Assembly (NCBI GenBank): GCA_007135895.1
Contig: SLHZ01000081.1
Location: 1 to 7,092 of the forward strand
Reading direction: 5' to 3'
Length of the DNA stretch: 7,092 nucleotides
DNA from: Balneolales bacterium
GTDB lineage: Bacteria; Bacteroidota; Rhodothermia; Balneolales; Natronogracilivirgulaceae
The translations under genes were made by a program, and so were the position numbers. The notes beneath the pieces were generated by a model. It saw only the letters and a list, made by a program, of their open reading frames with translations, was not told the DNA's origin and did not search any database. How positions within the stretch are numbered: position 1 is the stretch's first letter; every line of letters starts with the position of its first letter. Shown piece after piece: positions 6,560 through 7,092 of this stretch.

Positions 6560-6571
6560 CCGGGATCCGGT
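6552..6571. promoter_or_regulatory. ACCGG inverted/direct repeat, candidate operator
   Basis: ACCGG occurs at 6552-6556 and 6559-6563, and its inverse CCGGT at 6567-6571. The last two form the perfect dyad ACCGG-GAT-CCGGT. The cluster overlaps the putative -33 region of the deaminase promoter, where a repressor site would be expected. It could also be chance in a GC-rich background. Confidence 0.3.
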
Positions 6572-6697
6572 CATGTCCCTTCCACATTATCTGTAACGTA
6601 TGCCGGTGTTCCGGCAGTTCACACACGGTTCATTCAGAACACGATGCATGAAATTCTCGTATGCAATGCGGAATTTCGGCTTTCATGGGCAGAGATC

Positions 6698-6717
6698 AAA
6701 AAAATATCTTCGGGTAT
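6698..6717 (-). terminator. Weak intrinsic terminator after the symporter gene
   Basis: Reading the minus strand, a short stem ATACC/GATAT around a CGAA loop (6717-6704), with one mismatch, is followed by seven Ts (6704-6698). It begins 8 bp after the symporter stop codon. The stem is short and AT-rich, so strength is doubtful. Position and T-run are right for rho-independent termination. Confidence 0.4.
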
Positions 6718-6724
6718 ATGGATT

Positions 6725-7092
6725 TCATTCACGGTCGTGCGGACGGGTTGCCAGCGAAAACCCCGCATACAATATCAGTGATACCAGCGCTCCCAGCACG
6801 ATAGACGGCATGTCTGCAAGGAGCGGCAGATCCGTCGCGCCAATCCACCCGCGCGCGGCGGCAAGTCCGGCCAGCGATCCGCCCGCAATGCCCGCCATTG
6901 CCCCGGCTGCCGTGCCACGTTGCCAGTACAACCCCAGCACCACCGGCACGAACACCCCGGCGGCGTACATGGTGTAGGAGAGCAGGAGCAGGTCGATGAT
7001 GCGCTGGATGTAGAGCGCCAGGAACAGGGCCAACAGGCCGATCACCACCGTACCGATGCGCGAAATGAGCAGCATCCGGCGGGTATCGCCGG
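6725..7092 (-). CDS. Sodium:solute symporter (SSS/SLC5-like) family protein, C-terminal part only
   Basis: This is an inner-membrane secondary transporter that couples solute uptake to a sodium gradient. Only about 122 C-terminal residues are in the window, and the frame stays open through the right edge (GDTRRMLLISRIGTVV). Roughly four hydrophobic membrane segments are visible: VVIGLLALFLALYI, then a longer one covering IDLLLLSYTMYAAG and FVPVVLGLYW, then AAGAMAGIAGGSLAGLAAA, then MPSIVLGALVSLILYAGFSLA. A short charged tail, RPHDRE, follows. The pattern RRMLLISRIGTVVIGLLAL followed by YAAGVFVPVVLGLYWQR and an A/G-rich helix is typical of SSS transporters. The substrate cannot be assigned because the binding-site helices lie outside the window. 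The gene reads toward the deaminase gene but appears to end at its own terminator. Confidence 0.85.
   Translation of the reverse strand, partial: GDTRRMLLISRIGTVVIGLLALFLALYIQRIIDLLLLSYTMYAAGVFVPVVLGLYWQRGTAAGAMAGIAGGSLAGLAAARGWIGATDLPLLADMPSIVLGALVSLILYAGFSLATRPHDRE

Larger units (their letters stand above)
6524..6724. other. Intergenic region between the symporter and deaminase genes
   Basis: This 201-bp stretch has no credible gene. On the symporter side it holds a terminator-like hairpin with a T-run (6698-6717). On the deaminase side it holds a promoter-like element and ACCGG inverted repeats. Nothing recognisable was seen in between (about 6572-6697). Confidence 0.6.

Noticed and set aside
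6524..6574. Upstream deaminase start at ATG 6572-6574
   Set aside because: The added 17 residues look like translated promoter sequence, and the promoter-like box lies between the two starts.
6725..7092. Symporter, deaminase and reductase as one salvage operon
   Set aside because: The genes share a strand, but gaps of 201 and 325 bp, a terminator-like hairpin and a separate promoter-like box argue against one transcript. The substrates are not known to connect.

Overview
The window is ordinary chromosomal DNA from a moderately GC-rich bacterium. Several weak signs point to the Bacteroidota/Balneolota/Rhodothermota side of the tree. Start codons lack clear Shine-Dalgarno sites, one promoter-like element fits TAnnTTTG, and Mfd carries a DEEQ box. 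No single marker fixes the genus, so this placement is inference. No tRNA, rRNA, CRISPR array, insertion sequence or phage gene was seen.

Layout. The plus strand carries the 3' nine-tenths or so of mfd, the transcription-repair coupling factor (1-3135, entering from the left edge). After a 74-bp gap with a sizeable hairpin comes a full-length Sua5-type threonylcarbamoyl-AMP synthase gene (3210-4322). The right half is on the minus strand. In order of transcription it holds the C-terminal end of a sodium:solute symporter (7092-6725), a zinc nucleoside/guanine-type deaminase (6523-5915) and a Kv-beta-like aldo/keto reductase (5589-4594). The sua5 and reductase genes converge on a 271-bp intergenic stretch.

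The distinctive content is a cluster of three unrelated short tandem arrays within about 1.75 kb. (1) A 30-bp, in-frame array inside sua5 (3996-4175) encodes a 10-residue His/Asp/Glu-rich repeat within the C-terminal Sua5 domain. (2) A 46-bp array (4304-about 4534) begins inside the last codons of sua5, includes its stop codon, and fills most of the convergent intergenic region. Its central units can each fold into a hairpin. (3) A degenerate but strictly phased 14-bp array (about 5612-5736) lies just upstream of the reductase gene. Units 3 and 4 of the 46-bp array are identical, so that array has probably expanded recently.

Function. mfd (repair of transcription-blocking lesions) and sua5 (first step of tRNA t6A37 synthesis) are housekeeping genes and could be co-transcribed. 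The symporter, deaminase and reductase share a strand. A terminator-like hairpin after the symporter and a promoter-like element before the deaminase suggest separate transcription units, and nothing shows that the three act in one pathway. I found no evidence of a new multi-gene system. The repeat architecture around sua5 is what deserves a second look.
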